Of a stretch of 7,484 nucleotides of DNA, positions 6,945 through 7,484 are shown in pieces. How positions within the stretch are numbered: position 1 is the stretch's first letter; each line of letters starts with the position of its first letter. Location of the stretch: NCBI GenBank assembly GCA_024231375.1, contig JAAEQP010000784.1:1-7484 (forward strand). Reading direction: 5' to 3'. The notes below the pieces were generated by a model that saw nothing but the letters and a program-made list of their open reading frames with translations, did not search any database and was not told the origin of the DNA. This stretch comes from a bacterium. Lineage in GTDB: Bacteria > Hydrogenedentota > Hydrogenedentia > Hydrogenedentiales > SLHB01. Both the position numbers and the translations under genes were made by a program.

Positions 6945-7484
6945 ATGACTGCAACAAGTCTCAAGCAAATCGATCACACCACGTGGGAAGTCCCCAAGAC
7001 CGGCGCCATGCGCGTGCCCGGCCGGATCATCGCCGACAAACGCCTCCTCGTGAAGATTGCATCCGACAAGGCCGCCGATCAGGTGGCCAACGTCGCGTGC
7101 CTTCCCGGCATCGTCGGCTACGCGCTCGCCATGCCAGACGCCCACTGGGGCTATGGATTCCCCATCGGCGGCGTGGCCGCCACCGACCCGGATCAGGACG
7201 GGGTGGTCTCGCCTGGCGGCGTCGGGTACGACATCAACTGCGGTGTGCGTCTGATGACAACCGACATTGCCGCGGCGGACGTCCGTGACCGTATTCGCGA
7301 TCTCGTCGCTGCGTTGTACCGAGACATTCCCTGTGGCATTGGTAGCGAAGGCGCCATTCCCAAATTGGGTGCCACTGACCTGAATTCAGTGCTCGTGCGC
7401 GGTGCCGCATGGGCCGTCGACAAGGGCTTTGGCACCGCCGCCGACCTGGAGGCCACCGAAGAGCAAGGCGCCATGCCGGGCGCC
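6945..7484 (+). CDS. rtcB: RtcB RNA ligase (3'-phosphate/2',3'-cyclic phosphate, GTP-dependent), partial
   Basis: The frame from ATG 6945 is open for exactly 180 codons to the right edge. This is roughly the first 40% of an RtcB, which is usually near 480 residues. It carries family hallmarks: MPDAHWGYGFPIGG at 63-76 and GGVGYDINCGVR at 91-102. In the latter, Asp96 and Cys99 correspond to the Mn2+-binding Asp/Cys pair of characterised RtcB enzymes. TEEQGAMPGA at the edge matches the TEE-G-GADP region. The later metal-binding histidines and the guanylylated histidine lie beyond the window, so activity cannot be fully judged. RtcB joins RNA 3'-phosphate or 2',3'-cyclic phosphate ends to 5'-OH ends through a GMP-linked enzyme intermediate, serving RNA repair or tRNA splicing. 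ATG 6945 lies 23 nt after archease. Its ribosome site is weak (a GC-rich GGCGG), so it may depend on coupling to the upstream gene. No rtcA or rtcR is visible in the window. Confidence 0.95.
   Translation, partial: MTATSLKQIDHTTWEVPKTGAMRVPGRIIADKRLLVKIASDKAADQVANVACLPGIVGYALAMPDAHWGYGFPIGGVAATDPDQDGVVSPGGVGYDINCGVRLMTTDIAAADVRDRIRDLVAALYRDIPCGIGSEGAIPKLGATDLNSVLVRGAAWAVDKGFGTAADLEATEEQGAMPGA

Noticed and set aside
6013..6957. 314-codon open frame on the minus strand
   Set aside because: It spans the antisense of the radical SAM 3' end and of the whole archease gene, both of which are well supported on the plus strand.

Overview
The window is a dense, GC-rich (roughly 60%) bacterial chromosomal segment with six genes. 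They form two divergently oriented blocks around a central regulatory region at about 4074-4380. Two features suggest a member of the PVC/Planctomycetota-Lentisphaerota or Hydrogenedentota-like lineages: a DUF1559-type pseudopilin with a prepilin leader and an H-Xn-DG motif, and a secreted GHL10-type glycosidase. That placement is inferred from gene content only, because no rRNA or other phylogenetic marker is present.

Left block, minus strand, read right to left. First is a 313-residue DUF1559-like pseudopilin (4073-3132). Next is a secreted TIM-barrel glycosyl hydrolase-like protein (2854-1187). Last is a protein of unknown function with a hydrophobic N-terminus (1025 to the left edge). This third gene has no stop inside the window, so a search for closed ORFs misses it, yet it reads open for 341 codons from a well-placed Shine-Dalgarno site. 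Gaps of 277 and 161 nt between these genes, and a plausible promoter before the glycosidase, suggest separate transcription units for exported or cell-surface proteins.

Right block, plus strand. A B12-binding-type radical SAM protein with a long helical C-terminal extension (4381-6495) is followed after 3 nt by archease (6499-6921). After another 23 nt comes rtcB (6945 to the right edge, N-terminal 180 residues). The spacing indicates an operon, apparently driven by an extended -10 promoter at 4280-4288. Archease and RtcB are a known functional pair: RtcB ligates RNA ends bearing 2',3'-cyclic phosphate or 3'-phosphate to 5'-OH ends, and archease stimulates its guanylylation. The unusual element is the radical SAM enzyme at the head of this RNA-ligase operon. 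Its substrate cannot be read from the sequence.

No tRNA, rRNA, CRISPR array, insertion sequence or convincing intrinsic terminator was seen. The most notable lead is the radical SAM-archease-RtcB cluster.
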